The translations under genes and the position numbers were made by a program. Under the pieces are notes generated by a model that was not told the origin of the DNA, made no database searches, and saw only the letters and a program-made list of their open reading frames with translations. DNA of 64,000 nt from Stenomitos frigidus_A (lineage in GTDB: Bacteria; Cyanobacteriota; Cyanobacteriia; Leptolyngbyales; Leptolyngbyaceae): contig NZ_CAWNSW010000007.1 in the NCBI RefSeq assembly GCF_963877135.1, positions 14,267-78,266 of the forward strand, in the 5' to 3' direction. This document shows positions 6,970 through 15,608 of the stretch, one piece after another (the stretch's first letter is position 1; every line of letters starts with the position of its first letter).

Positions 6970-7135
6970 AGCGAGATGCACCAATGCTCCGGCGATCGCA
7001 TAGCTCCTGTGCGGTCGCTTTTTTTAGAGCTGAAACGCAAACCCGCAGCACAATCGCCACACCATCAGGTGATTCAACGCTAACAAGCGGCAGGCCAGCC
7101 GCAACAATGGCACGATGCAAAGCAGTAGTATTCAT
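6914..7135 (-). CDS. Small protein downstream of the tail-fibre gene
   Basis: A 73-aa reading frame coupled to the tail-fibre gene by an ATGA overlap. Its N-terminus (LHRAIVAAGLPLVSVESPDG) resembles the AAIVAAGNATAV stretch of the fibre protein N-terminus, suggesting a related structural or chaperone-like piece. The C-terminal half overlaps the convergent gene and the terminator hairpin, so the 3' part may not be functional. Confidence 0.45.
   Translation of the reverse strand: MNTTALHRAIVAAGLPLVSVESPDGVAIVLRVCVSALKKATAQELCDRRSIGASRSTLQPSQAMQRVSSGRDE
6992..7025 (+). terminator. Rho-independent terminator
   Basis: Arms GCGATCGCA (6992-7000) and TGCGGTCGC (7010-7018) with one wobble pair, followed by seven T. 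It ends the plus-strand operon 5253-6969. The hairpin uses a HIP1 octamer as one arm. Confidence 0.75.
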
Positions 7136-8457
7136 CCAATCACAAAGCCTTTAAGGTTGCATTGAGCCGGACTGCCAGCACCAACAAAGGTCGAAGTCGT
7201 CCCACCAAATTCAATCATGGCGATCGCGTGATAGCCGAGTCCAATCAAATTCGTATTTAAGAAGGCATAAGACGCATTATCGTGACCAGACACGGCAGAA
7301 AAACCGCCATACAGCGATGCCGTGTAAGGAGTTGTTGTACTGTCCACACCGAGCCCACAATATCCAATCATGGTGATCCGTTGCTGGAAAACCACAGAAA
7401 CCTGTCGCGCATCCAAGGCTAATAAAACCTCAACCTGATTCGTTGCTGTAGCCCTGGTTTGCCGCCATGCCGCAGTCGTATACGTCCAAGAAGCGGTGGT
7501 GTCAGTTTGGCTTAACGCCCTCATCTGAAGGTTATAGACGTTACTGAGAAACCGCTTCAACGCCGAATCCTCAGACTGCCCCGTGACGCTTGTTGTACGG
7601 AAGGTGCCCAGCAGCCGCCGATCGTCGGCAGTTTTGACCCATGTCCCATTACGCAAGCTCACAGCACTAGCGCGAGTCGTGCTGTTCGTCCAGGCCACAG
7701 CCGTCAACGTCAGGCCAGCACTGTCATGCAAGAAAACATCATAGTTCGTGTTTGCAGTCAGCCCAGACAGCGATAGGGATAGCTCGGTAAACGCGTAAAA
7801 CTGCCACGCTGAACCATTCCAGAGATGAATGCCGTTGCCCACATAGGGTGTATAGTAAACCGTCGTTGCCGCTGTCACGTCCGCAGTGGTCAGCCCGTTG
7901 CCACTGGTGAACGTCAACCGCCCCTGAGAAAGAATGCCGTCAGGCACTAACTGAGCCGCCGTAGTAAAGTCCGTGATCGTGCTGGCAGTTTGATTGTGAG
8001 CCGTTGGCGTTCTCGCGTCAGTCAACCGCGCATCATTCCCAGCACAAGCCGTAGCCGCAGAGCTGCCCAGCGGCAACTGTGAAGACGTAAGTTTGCTCGA
8101 GCCGTCCAGAGTAGCCACACCCGATGCAGCCCCCGCCGCTGTCGTCGCAATGGCTCCCACTTGAGCCGCTGTAGTACTGTGCGGGTTAGACGTGTTTGCT
8201 ACATGAGACGCATACACAGCTAGATCGGTGTCTAGGGCATATTGGGCGTGAGGATCGGCAGCGGCAGTGTGAGCCGTCATCACGGCAGTAGCATTACCCG
8301 CCGCAACAATAGCAGCCCGTAGTTCATCAATCGCTTTGATGCAGCCGCCCCAATTAGCTTGGTAAGCAGTCACGGTAGGAGTCCCCCCGGCAGCGACGAC
8401 AGCGACCCGTAACGCGGCGACGATTCTACCCCAGCTTGGGTTAAAGTTTGCGACCAT
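7132..8457 (-). CDS. Phage tail fibre / receptor-binding-like protein
   Basis: A 441-aa protein. Around residues 130-165 it carries the NDARLTDARTPTAHNQT pattern that recurs in phage collar and tail-fibre proteins. A Ser/Thr/Ala-rich N-terminal part is followed by a beta-rich C-terminal region with many Asn, Gly and aromatic residues, as expected for a trimeric fibre tip. It is one of the last late genes on the minus strand, the usual place for a fibre. A copy of a dispersed intergenic repeat lies just upstream (8495-8545) and may drive it separately. Confidence 0.8.
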   Translation of the reverse strand: MVANFNPSWGRIVAALRVAVVAAGGTPTVTAYQANWGGCIKAIDELRAAIVAAGNATAVMTAHTAAADPHAQYALDTDLAVYASHVANTSNPHSTTAAQVGAIATTAAGAASGVATLDGSSKLTSSQLPLGSSAATACAGNDARLTDARTPTAHNQTASTITDFTTAAQLVPDGILSQGRLTFTSGNGLTTADVTAATTVYYTPYVGNGIHLWNGSAWQFYAFTELSLSLSGLTANTNYDVFLHDSAGLTLTAVAWTNSTTRASAVSLRNGTWVKTADDRRLLGTFRTTSVTGQSEDSALKRFLSNVYNLQMRALSQTDTTASWTYTTAAWRQTRATATNQVEVLLALDARQVSVVFQQRITMIGYCGLGVDSTTTPYTASLYGGFSAVSGHDNASYAFLNTNLIGLGYHAIAMIEFGGTTSTFVGAGSPAQCNLKGFVIG

Positions 8458-8494
8458 TTGAGAGGCATTTCAGGTTGAGAAAAATTAGCGACCT

Positions 8495-8545
8495 GTCGAT
8501 AGCATTCCCTACTGTCTCTCTACTTACCCTAAAAAAACCTTTCTA
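8495..8545. repeat. Dispersed phage intergenic repeat, copy 1
   Basis: About 50 bp shared with 16394-16445 and more weakly with 23786-23845. The core is CTACTTACCCTAAAAAAA, preceded by TCGATAGCATTCCC. It lies in the gap before the tail-fibre gene. All three copies read in the same direction on the plus strand. Promoter, operator or processing site are all possible. Confidence 0.6.
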
Positions 8546-10027
8546 CAGTGGTATGTCTGTGGGTACGTCCACTGCCACCCCTAAGAATAGTTTTGTACCC
8601 ATCACATGCTTGCACCCCTGCTCTACGTCACAGCCCGCAGTACTACTCGTCCAATCACGCTCTACCTGTTCTGAGTTGTACCGGGAATTGAGCAATTGCT
8701 TTTGAGTCTTCGTGTAGTCTGGACAATCGCACTTAAAGCCACTGCCGCCGATCGCCACCTTGGCAACATCGCAGTAGACCGTCTCTGGAATCACAACCTT
8801 GAAGTAGTAGTCTTGCCCCGCTTCCAGGCTAAAGGACGCCTCTAGCGACCCCTTCCCCCCATTCGTTGGCGTTTCTGCCAGTGCATCCAGCAACACCCCG
8901 GCATCACTCCACAGCTCCACGGCGATCGCGCCCGTAATGGCTCCAACATCGGGCACCGTCGTATAGTCGAGCGTCACTTTCACATCGAGGGCAGCGGCAG
9001 CGGCGAACGTGTTAGACGTGAACACGCCCCCGGCAGTAGCAGCACCAGGCGGAAACGGTGGATCAGTGCCAGGTTGAAAAGTTGGCAGTGGCGGCGGCGG
9101 CGGCGTGTAAGGCGGCGGCGCAAGCAGAGGCCCATCACCAGTAATCACGACATTCCAGACGTACGACTCATCAAAATAGGATGAGTCGTACAGACCCCGG
9201 ACAGTGAAAAAGCCATTGGCCGGAAAACCACTCACCACAGAACCATTCAAAAACAGCGTCACTATGCCGCTGGTTGAAACTGTAGACCCAGTACTACCAC
9301 TGCCAGGTGTATAAGGAGTCGTGAGGGTATCCGCAGCAGTAAACGAACGGGTAAAACTCACCACGTAAGGACTACCAACGAAATGACCGGGTATGCCACT
9401 GCCACCCGGAGGAGGCACAAACACATCAGTGGTAGTAACTTGAGTACCCGTAATCGTCAACACTCTCGTTTGACCAGAAGGCACGGGATTATAGTTGCCA
9501 GCAAAGCCAGGAGGAAGAGTATAGGTCAAAGCCCCATCCGCTGGCGGTGCAGGAATACAAGCATGAATCCCCTCTGCTGACCAGTCAAACGCCGGATTAT
9601 CCCAGCTCCACACAACCGTAGGCTCTGGACAGGTTGGCGGTTGTCCTGTCTTGGTAATCTCATCGGCAAACGCTTCAACGTCCTCCAGGCCACCACCCCC
9701 CGCAGTAACAGCCCAGTGATCAAGCTTGGAACGGCCCGATTCGTAGAAAAACTGTACCCGATCGCTCGGTTTGAACGCACGTCCGCCAGCATCCCGCAGG
9801 TTAGCGGCATCATCCCCGGTCAAAATCTGCCCATTCCAGACCACATGATCCGGCCCCGCAGCCGACAGCTCCACAGCTTTGCTATAGCGGAGAGCTTGCG
9901 ACTTATAACGCGCTGTTTGTTCTGGAGTATAAGCAGGAGCATACCCAGGCAGACGACCCCGCCGCGCCGACGCCGCGCCCCCATAGCCTTTGGGTTTAGT
10001 TGCTTTGTTTGACTTGGTTGGCTTCAT
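8543..10027 (-). CDS. Large phage structural protein with SWIM-like Cys/His cluster
   Basis: A 494-aa protein, started at ATG 10027 because the upstream reading frame belongs to the preceding gene. The N-terminus is Lys/Arg-rich (KPTKSNKATKPK). The middle is Pro/Gly/Thr-rich and beta-rich, with a PPPYTPPPPPLP linker, consistent with a virion or tail protein. Near the C-terminus is CDC-PDY followed by GCKH, which fits the CxC(n)CxH pattern of a SWIM zinc finger, unusual for a virion protein. The position between small structural genes and the fibre gene suggests a tail or connector component. Confidence 0.7.
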   Translation of the reverse strand: MKPTKSNKATKPKGYGGAASARRGRLPGYAPAYTPEQTARYKSQALRYSKAVELSAAGPDHVVWNGQILTGDDAANLRDAGGRAFKPSDRVQFFYESGRSKLDHWAVTAGGGGLEDVEAFADEITKTGQPPTCPEPTVVWSWDNPAFDWSAEGIHACIPAPPADGALTYTLPPGFAGNYNPVPSGQTRVLTITGTQVTTTDVFVPPPGGSGIPGHFVGSPYVVSFTRSFTAADTLTTPYTPGSGSTGSTVSTSGIVTLFLNGSVVSGFPANGFFTVRGLYDSSYFDESYVWNVVITGDGPLLAPPPYTPPPPPLPTFQPGTDPPFPPGAATAGGVFTSNTFAAAAALDVKVTLDYTTVPDVGAITGAIAVELWSDAGVLLDALAETPTNGGKGSLEASFSLEAGQDYYFKVVIPETVYCDVAKVAIGGSGFKCDCPDYTKTQKQLLNSRYNSEQVERDWTSSTAGCDVEQGCKHVMGTKLFLGVAVDVPTDIPL

Positions 10028-10064
10028 CTCTGATCCCAGACCTGAACGCAAAGACACCCAGCCA

Positions 10065-10505
10065 TTAGCTGAATTGATATTGTCCACCGTGTAACACGAC
10101 GCGCAAGGCGACACCGGAGGCTGTACCGAGGGCAACATACAACTGATCACCTGGACTGAGCAGGAGTCCAAAACTACCCGTAGGCGTCAGCACGTCAGGG
10201 AGCTGCATGGCTGTCCGTGCGATCGCTGTAGTGTTGTTGGTGCTAGCCGCCGCCGCAATAGAGGTTTCTAACAGTAAATCTTTCGCCGTGCCACCTGCCA
10301 CAATGCGAAACAGGCGCAACACGTTCGCGGTAAAGTCCCCTGCCGGAATCGCCCACACGCTATAGACCAGGAAGCCGGACTCTGATGCCGTACCCAGGAG
10401 TACCCCAGAACCTGTAACCCCATCTCGCGTTAGCGCCTGACTGGTGAGTGAGGCTGTCCAGAGCTGAGGTTTTTCGACAAAGATTGCAGCCTTATTAATC
10501 GCCAT
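10065..10505 (-). CDS. Phage structural protein, hypothetical
   Basis: A 146-aa beta-rich protein, low in charge and rich in Ala, Thr, Ser and Gly, as in small head or tail decoration proteins. The start codon overlaps the stop of the preceding gene at 10505. No family was recognised; the assignment comes from composition and its place in the late operon. Confidence 0.7.
   Translation of the reverse strand: MAINKAAIFVEKPQLWTASLTSQALTRDGVTGSGVLLGTASESGFLVYSVWAIPAGDFTANVLRLFRIVAGGTAKDLLLETSIAAAASTNNTTAIARTAMQLPDVLTPTGSFGLLLSPGDQLYVALGTASGVALRVVLHGGQYQFS
10401..10412 (+). repeat. TACCCCAGAACC motif inside a coding region
   Basis: Plus-strand copy of CCCCAGAAC lying antisense within the structural gene 10065-10505. 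Confidence 0.4.
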
Positions 10506-10972
10506 TACGCAAAATACAGATACAAGTCTGTGCCGTAAGTCAGGTTATAAGTGATTTCTACGGGAGCCGGAATCACCGGATCGGTAACAGTCTCAGACAA
10601 GCGCCGGGAGTCTTGCAGCTCAGGATCGCGCCAGTTCCGCACCCCCAGCGACGTGGCTAACGCGTTGAGTTCCTTCATGTAGGCTCGTTCGCGCTTTTGG
10701 AGTGATTCAGCCTGATAGTTAACATCCGTGCGGTTCACATCGCCCAGAAGGAACCGCTTGGTCACAATGCCCGACCCTTGAGCATCCGTTTCAGTCTCTA
10801 CCTCTGTCCGATCGCAGCGGTCGAGCCGATCGCGGATTTTTCCCACCGTGAAGCTGTCCGCAATTTTGGTCATGCGGATTTCCATTAACGTCCGATCGCC
10901 CGTGGGTACCGACTCGTTATAGCCGAGATGCCAACGAGCGCGAGACTTGTCTAAATCGCTCAGAGAGGACAT
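10505..10972 (-). CDS. Phage head-completion/connector-like hypothetical protein
   Basis: A 155-aa, highly charged, mostly helical protein with many Arg and Asp residues (LDKSRARWHLGYN near the start). Size, charge and place downstream of the capsid gene suggest a head-tail adaptor, but no family was recognised. The start overlaps the preceding stop (TAATG at 10972). Confidence 0.65.
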   Translation of the reverse strand: MSSLSDLDKSRARWHLGYNESVPTGDRTLMEIRMTKIADSFTVGKIRDRLDRCDRTEVETETDAQGSGIVTKRFLLGDVNRTDVNYQAESLQKRERAYMKELNALATSLGVRNWRDPELQDSRRLSETVTDPVIPAPVEITYNLTYGTDLYLYFA

Positions 10973-11178
10973 TAGGGGTTAATGGTAGTGTCTTTGCCAC
11001 GTTTGGCCTTGAGATGAGTCGCAGGCAGCTCGACAGAGGCAGGTTCCCCACCAGGGAGCTGCACCATTTGAGGCATCACAATTTCATTACCGATCTGGTA
11101 GCCAAGCACAACGCTACCATCAGGGGTTTTGAGTTCAGAAGCCTCTACCATTTGCCCTTTATACGTTACTTGCATCAT
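10972..11178 (-). CDS. Small phage structural-operon protein
   Basis: A 68-aa protein, MMQVTYKGQMVEASELKTPD at the start, beta-rich with a basic C-terminus (KAKRGKD). It lies tightly between structural genes, overlapping the next start by one base. No family was recognised. Confidence 0.6.
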   Translation of the reverse strand: MMQVTYKGQMVEASELKTPDGSVVLGYQIGNEIVMPQMVQLPGGEPASVELPATHLKAKRGKDTTINP

Positions 11179-11184
11179 TGACCT

Positions 11185-11775
11185 CTAGAGAGAACCCGCC
11201 GCAACGCCAGCCGCAATATACGCTTGAGACTTCGAGCGCAACGCATCAAACGCCTTAATGGCAGGTTTGCGCTTGAGGTAGATAATCTCAATATCGACGT
11301 AGACCAGGCCAGCCGCCGCCGCCAGCGTACCCGCCGCCGCGTTAGAACCATCCGTACTGAAAAGCTGCCAGGTAGCCGCCGCCGTCGAAGCGACCCAGGT
11401 ACCAGGCACCGAGGCAGAACGGACAGACTCAGCCGTATAGGCGAAAGGAGTTGCAGCCGATACCGCACTCGACGCAGACGTAGCCCCCGCCGCCGTCGTC
11501 GCGAGTGGAGCCAGTTTCAGCACACGGTTAGCCGCGTCAGCGACCAGGCCCGCAGGCAGGTTAAAGGAGCAGGAAGCATAGTAGATCGGGTCAGTCGCTG
11601 TCCCTGTCAGAGTAGCGGGGTTGCCGTCAGCGTCAGTGATCGCAAACGAAGCCGCAGCGGTTGTATTGACAGCCGCCACGCCAAAGAAACCGAAGGCGCT
11701 AAAGCCAGGAAAGAGGTTATCGATACCGCTTCGCAGAGCGGCGCGGTTTGAGATGTAATTACCAGCAAGAGGCAT
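11185..11775 (-). CDS. Phage virion protein, Ala/Ser/Thr-rich
   Basis: A 196-aa protein, very rich in Ala, Ser and Thr, with a C-terminal helix rich in Lys and Ala. It follows the major capsid gene by 66 bp. Such a protein could be a capsid decoration or major tail component; neither can be proved. The high-GC antisense frames are shadows. Confidence 0.65.
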   Translation of the reverse strand: MPLAGNYISNRAALRSGIDNLFPGFSAFGFFGVAAVNTTAAASFAITDADGNPATLTGTATDPIYYASCSFNLPAGLVADAANRVLKLAPLATTAAGATSASSAVSAATPFAYTAESVRSASVPGTWVASTAAATWQLFSTDGSNAAAGTLAAAAGLVYVDIEIIYLKRKPAIKAFDALRSKSQAYIAAGVAAGSL

Positions 11776-11841
11776 AAAAGTAGAGTGAGGGGTGAAGGTG
11801 TAAGAGAAAAGCGTCTGTCCAGGTTTGACAGCCAGAAAGCA

Positions 11842-12906
11842 TCAGGTTACAGCGGCAAATGTACGCGCTTCAACACAGCAGCCGCTGGAATCATCGTCAT
11901 CAAGGAGGTAAACCACATCGCCCCACCACGACCAGATGAAGTGGAAATGACGGTTAAAGTCTGTCTGACTGTCCACCTCAACAATCGGGCCACGACCACC
12001 GGAACCGATGCCGATCGCCGCTGGCCCTGTGAAGATGCCCAGATAAGCGGTGAGAGAGTTAACGGTGCGTGTGGGCAGGTTATTGGTGGGATAGAGCGTA
12101 AAACCCTGATAAACAATGGGAGGCAATTCTTGACCCCCGGCAGGCATTGGCATCCCACTGATAGCCGTACCAATCGACTGAGGGCCAAAGCCTTGATAAC
12201 TCTGAGCCGCAGGCACCTGACCACCTTGAATCGTGGCGATAGCAAAGTTTTTGAAGTCGGCATCAGTCAGCAAATGCGCGAGCATCTCTTCTGAAATAGC
12301 GCCGTGATAGGTGCCGTCCTGGAAGCGCGGGGTGTTCTTTTTGGCGAGTTGAAACTTAATCGACATCAAATCGTTAGACGTAAACTTGTCTGTAACCAGC
12401 GTGTTAGCGTCCGTCTTGCCTGCTGGGTTGCGCTTGACGGTCGTGTTCATCGCCTCCAGGTAATGGATGCGGTCAAACCAGCGCTGGAAGTCATCCGCCA
12501 GGTTAGCCGATCCCACGCTTTCGTGAAATTTCTGAATACCAAACTGCCACAGCATCTGGCGGGCGTAGAGCATATCCTCTTTCGTCAGGTGCAGCGTTGA
12601 AGCGTTGCCATTGATATCCGAAGGGCCGGAATGCTCGTAAATCGAAATGCTCTTTGTAGACTTCGAAAGCGCTTCTGCGTTAGCCGTGCCAATAATCTGC
12701 GTTTTGTCACGACGGCGAGACGTTTTAGTCAGACCTTTCTCACCCCAGGGTTTAAAGCGATCCAGTTGCACTGACTTGGTTCGCACCGCTGCATAGTCGT
12801 GGACTGTGGGCGGTTGAAACACTTTGAGCGCGGGATACGCGGGAGCGAACCGCATCAGGTTACGGCCTAAAACGCCGGGAACCGCATCGTCCAAAAAAAT
12901 AGCCAT
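11842..12906 (-). CDS. Major capsid protein
   Basis: A 354-aa protein placed directly after the scaffold-like and portal genes, the canonical place for the major head protein. The N-terminal arm is charged; an E-loop-like basic region (about 60-75) is followed by helices around LTKEDMLYARQMLWQFG and the segment GAISEEMLAHLLTDADFKNFA, which resembles the P-domain motif of HK97-fold capsids of the N4-gp56/P22 type. It carries the leader motif CACCCAACCAAG 31 nt upstream (12938-12949), a longer spacing than in the small genes. Confidence 0.85.
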   Translation of the reverse strand: MAIFLDDAVPGVLGRNLMRFAPAYPALKVFQPPTVHDYAAVRTKSVQLDRFKPWGEKGLTKTSRRRDKTQIIGTANAEALSKSTKSISIYEHSGPSDINGNASTLHLTKEDMLYARQMLWQFGIQKFHESVGSANLADDFQRWFDRIHYLEAMNTTVKRNPAGKTDANTLVTDKFTSNDLMSIKFQLAKKNTPRFQDGTYHGAISEEMLAHLLTDADFKNFAIATIQGGQVPAAQSYQGFGPQSIGTAISGMPMPAGGQELPPIVYQGFTLYPTNNLPTRTVNSLTAYLGIFTGPAAIGIGSGGRGPIVEVDSQTDFNRHFHFIWSWWGDVVYLLDDDDSSGCCVEARTFAAVT

Positions 12907-12937
12907 GAGTTAGAGAGTATAGAGGACAGTGTATTTC

Positions 12938-12949
12938 CTTGGTTGGGTG
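12938..12949 (-). promoter_or_regulatory. Leader motif CACCCAACCAAG before the capsid gene
   Basis: Exact 12-bp motif on the minus strand in the 67-bp gap between scaffold and capsid genes, 31 nt before the capsid start. Confidence 0.6.
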
Positions 12950-12973
12950 GCTTGTTACACGGTCAAAACGGGC

Positions 12974-13681
12974 TTAGAAATCCCCCTGGATGAGCGTTCC
13001 CGCTAGTCCTCTCCAAGCCTCATCGGGTACAGAGTCCCAGAGCTGGTAAGCCGCAGACAGGTTATCGACGGGATAGCCCATTGCTGTAGCCTGTTTAATC
13101 TGGTTGTAGTAGCCCTCTAAAGTCGTTGGCTGCTGCTGCTGGCCAGGTGCACCACCGGGAAACGTTTGGCGACCAGCAGGGGCTTGAGAAGCGTCAGCCG
13201 GAGCGTTGTTAGTTGTAGGGTTCCCATTTGAGTCAAACGCCGCTAAAAACTGCTCGCGTTGCTGTGGATCACTTAAGACGGCTAAAAGCTGCTGCTGTTG
13301 TTCTTGCATCGTTACGTACTCACGGTTTAAATCGACCAGGCTTAGACCCTGCTCGCGCAAATAAGATTCATCGGTCGGAAAGCCATGCTCATCAACCGCA
13401 GGTTGGCCGCTAGAAGATTGACCGGATGGCGTTGAGGACGGGGGAGCGGTTGAAGTCGAGGAAGCCGCCGCCGCTGGAGGCGGACTCGCTAACGGTTGAG
13501 CCGGGGGTTGGGAGTTGAAGAGGTTCCCTAACATTTGCTGGCTCCATGCCGTCCAACTGTTGCCCCCGCCCTGACTGTTGCTGGATTCTGGCGACGGTGC
13601 CGAGGGCGGCGCTGATGGCGCGGTTGGGATCGACGTTGCTGGGGCTGTCGTTGTTGGGGACGGTTGAAAATTGCTGTCCAT
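12974..13681 (-). CDS. Scaffold-like protein, N-terminus overlapping the portal gene
   Basis: A 235-aa acidic protein between portal and capsid genes. Residues 1-95 are low-complexity Pro/Ser/Ala/Thr; residues 110-150 include a Gln-rich helix (MQEQQQQLLAVLSDPQQREQ); the C-terminus is helical. Composition and place fit a capsid scaffolding protein. The first 272 nt overlap the portal 3' end in another frame (+1 relative to portal). No Shine-Dalgarno site precedes ATG 13681, and no Met occurs between the portal stop and residue 127, so either the overlap is real or translation begins at another codon. Confidence 0.7.
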   Translation of the reverse strand: MDSNFQPSPTTTAPATSIPTAPSAPPSAPSPESSNSQGGGNSWTAWSQQMLGNLFNSQPPAQPLASPPPAAAASSTSTAPPSSTPSGQSSSGQPAVDEHGFPTDESYLREQGLSLVDLNREYVTMQEQQQQLLAVLSDPQQREQFLAAFDSNGNPTTNNAPADASQAPAGRQTFPGGAPGQQQQPTTLEGYYNQIKQATAMGYPVDNLSAAYQLWDSVPDEAWRGLAGTLIQGDF

Positions 13682-15149
13682 AGTTCAGATTGTTGATGAT
13701 AAAGGGCAGTAGATAAGCGCTCAACGGTTGACCTGTAGCCGGATCAACTTGCGGAACGCCCGTTAATGGATCAATCGCCTGGTTAAGCTGTTGCAGCATC
13801 CCAATGGCAGTAGAAAGGTAGTCACTGGGAAAACCGCCATCGCTAACCATGCCATCCAGTTCACTGTCAGATTTCCCAGGAAAGACGTATTTCAAAGCCT
13901 CCTTGGCGCTAACGCCGACAAATTTCATCAGGTTACGAGCGCTGATCGTGCGGAGGTTGATCTCGTTCGTGGACTCCACAAACACGGGAGCAGCACGCCA
14001 GTTCACCGTCCGATCGCCCATCTCAGGCAGACCCATCGCGCCACCAGAGGCCAGGTTTAACATCTCCTCCGCATAAATCGCCATCTCCAGGATTTCGCAC
14101 AGTCCCAGCGTGTAGAGTGCCTCTTGCTTCTCTGCGGCTGTGGACTGCACTTTGCCGTAAACGATGCTGGTTTCGGCGGCAGTCTCGATCCCACCTTCAT
14201 ACACGCCACCCATCGCTTCTCTGAGCTGTTGCTCATAGCGGCTCGCAAAGGCCAGTAGATCACCAGGCACGGGATTGATCACTAGCTGTTGAAACATTTC
14301 GCCTTCGTCAATACCCCCGATCACGCGCTTGATTTTGCGTTGGCTCCGTTGGCGACGTGGCGAAGACGCGCCCGCAGGACGATAGCCGGAGGCATGAGCG
14401 ACCCCACCAGAATACAAATCCTCACCCATTGCCTCAGTCACTTCAGAGGCTTCGCGGTTGGTTAGCAGTGGCGAACGACAGAAAAAATCCAGGTTCTCGA
14501 TAATCGCTTCGATCATCGTGTCGTGAGCTTCGATCCGGGAACCCATCTCCTCAAAATCGCTCACCCCTTCTTTCTCACTGGCGGGCACTGGGTTCAATAC
14601 TTCAATGCAAGGAATGAAGCCCAGGCTATTCGCGATCGGCGCAGTGGTTACAGGCGTCTGATACTGATCATTTTCAAGGTCTGGTTTGGCGTCCCCTTCC
14701 TGCTTCTCGATCACATCAGCCGTGAGCCGCAGCCTCACCCAGCGTTCCTTTGTCTGTCCGGATGTCTGACGCGCTTTATAGCTGTAGATGATAACCACGG
14801 CTTCTAGATCGCCGTTCGCATCGTAATCCGCACGGTATTGATCCGCAGGGTAATCCTGAATGCGATAGCCGTCCGCCACCGGACGCAGGTAAAGCAGCAG
14901 TCTGCCCCCCTTGATCATGCGAACCAGCATACTTTTGAGACGCGTCTTGAGCCGATTTTTCCGCACCAGCCGATCAATAAAGGTTTTTCGCAGGCCCTCA
15001 CTGTCGGTTTGCGCCACAAATTCCACCCCCCCAGCACGGGCGAAGGTGATCATCTGCTGCAAATGGTTATGAATAACGAGACTTTCCCCGTTACCCGCTA
15101 AAATCTCTGGGAGTGTTGCCATAGCCCCAGAATGCCCAGACCACATCAA
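13410..15149 (-). CDS. Portal protein
   Basis: A 579-aa protein downstream of the terminase block and upstream of scaffold and capsid. Landmarks are a basic DNA-contacting region (LRKTFIDRLVRKNRLKTRLK), RIQDYPADQYRADYD, a helical stem around IEAHDTMIEAIIENLDFF, and a long helical C-terminal crown rich in Gln. The start could be ATG 15149 or the in-frame ATG at 15122; neither has a strong ribosome-binding site. Portal proteins form the dodecameric DNA entry ring at one capsid vertex. The last 272 nt also encode the scaffold N-terminus in another frame. Confidence 0.85.
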   Translation of the reverse strand: MMWSGHSGAMATLPEILAGNGESLVIHNHLQQMITFARAGGVEFVAQTDSEGLRKTFIDRLVRKNRLKTRLKSMLVRMIKGGRLLLYLRPVADGYRIQDYPADQYRADYDANGDLEAVVIIYSYKARQTSGQTKERWVRLRLTADVIEKQEGDAKPDLENDQYQTPVTTAPIANSLGFIPCIEVLNPVPASEKEGVSDFEEMGSRIEAHDTMIEAIIENLDFFCRSPLLTNREASEVTEAMGEDLYSGGVAHASGYRPAGASSPRRQRSQRKIKRVIGGIDEGEMFQQLVINPVPGDLLAFASRYEQQLREAMGGVYEGGIETAAETSIVYGKVQSTAAEKQEALYTLGLCEILEMAIYAEEMLNLASGGAMGLPEMGDRTVNWRAAPVFVESTNEINLRTISARNLMKFVGVSAKEALKYVFPGKSDSELDGMVSDGGFPSDYLSTAIGMLQQLNQAIDPLTGVPQVDPATGQPLSAYLLPFIINNLNYGQQFSTVPNNDSPSNVDPNRAISAALGTVARIQQQSGRGQQLDGMEPANVREPLQLPTPGSTVSESASSGGGFLDFNRSPVLNAIRSIF

Positions 15150-15158
15150 CCAATCGCA

Positions 15159-15168
15159 CCCCAGAACA
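15159..15168 (+). repeat. CCCCAGAACA motif
   Basis: Plus-strand copy in the 209-bp gap between the portal start and the gene at 15359. The rest of this gap has only a weak plus-strand reading frame (15132-15374). Confidence 0.4.
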
Positions 15169-15358
15169 CAGGCGAATTTACCCTACTCGCCAAAGTGGTT
15201 GGGTCAAGGGTGTGGCAGAGCGTATCAAACGCACACTGGCAAGAGCCACATGATGAGTATTACGGGATGATGCTGCTGAAAAATTGGTGTGTTGAGTATG
15301 TCGAATACTTGAACAGCGGCGTCATTTACCGCGTCATACGATCGGACCGCAGACACGC

Positions 15359-15598
15359 CTATAAGTTGGAGTGACTAGAGATGGCGTCAACCTGAACGGT
15401 TGCAGTATGCCATGCATCGCAGAACGCGCAATACAGCCGCTTGGCATCAGTCAGATTAAACGAACCCCGACCGCAGCAGAGACAGATAATCGCTGGCTCA
15501 TGCGGGTAAGACCCCAGAACATAAGTAGAACATCCCGCGACGGACAGCGCCGCCCGTCGTTGGCTTGCCAGTGCTAACCGTTGCTCGTTGTTCATCAT
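15359..15598 (-). CDS. Zinc-ribbon-like small protein
   Basis: A 79-aa protein with two CxxC knuckles (ICLCCGRG and YCAFCDAWH) that should bind one zinc ion. An AAGGAG site lies just upstream of ATG 15598. Small zinc-ribbon proteins near terminase genes are common in phages; the exact role is unknown. A copy of CCCCAGAAC lies antisense inside it (15512-15520). Confidence 0.75.
   Translation of the reverse strand: MMNNEQRLALASQRRAALSVAGCSTYVLGSYPHEPAIICLCCGRGSFNLTDAKRLYCAFCDAWHTATVQVDAISSHSNL
15511..15520 (+). repeat. ACCCCAGAAC motif inside a coding region
   Basis: Plus-strand copy of the phage motif, antisense to the zinc-ribbon gene. Confidence 0.35.
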
Positions 15599-15608
15599 AT
15601 TGCTCTCC

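Noticed and set aside
11224..11751. Long Arg-rich plus-strand frames opposite structural genes
   Set aside because: Shadows of GC-rich minus-strand coding; composition is typical of antisense frames.
15132..15374. Plus-strand 80-codon frame between portal and the zinc-ribbon gene
   Set aside because: It overlaps the portal start and the next gene on the opposite strand, has no ribosome-binding site and no recognisable domain. It remains possible but unsupported.
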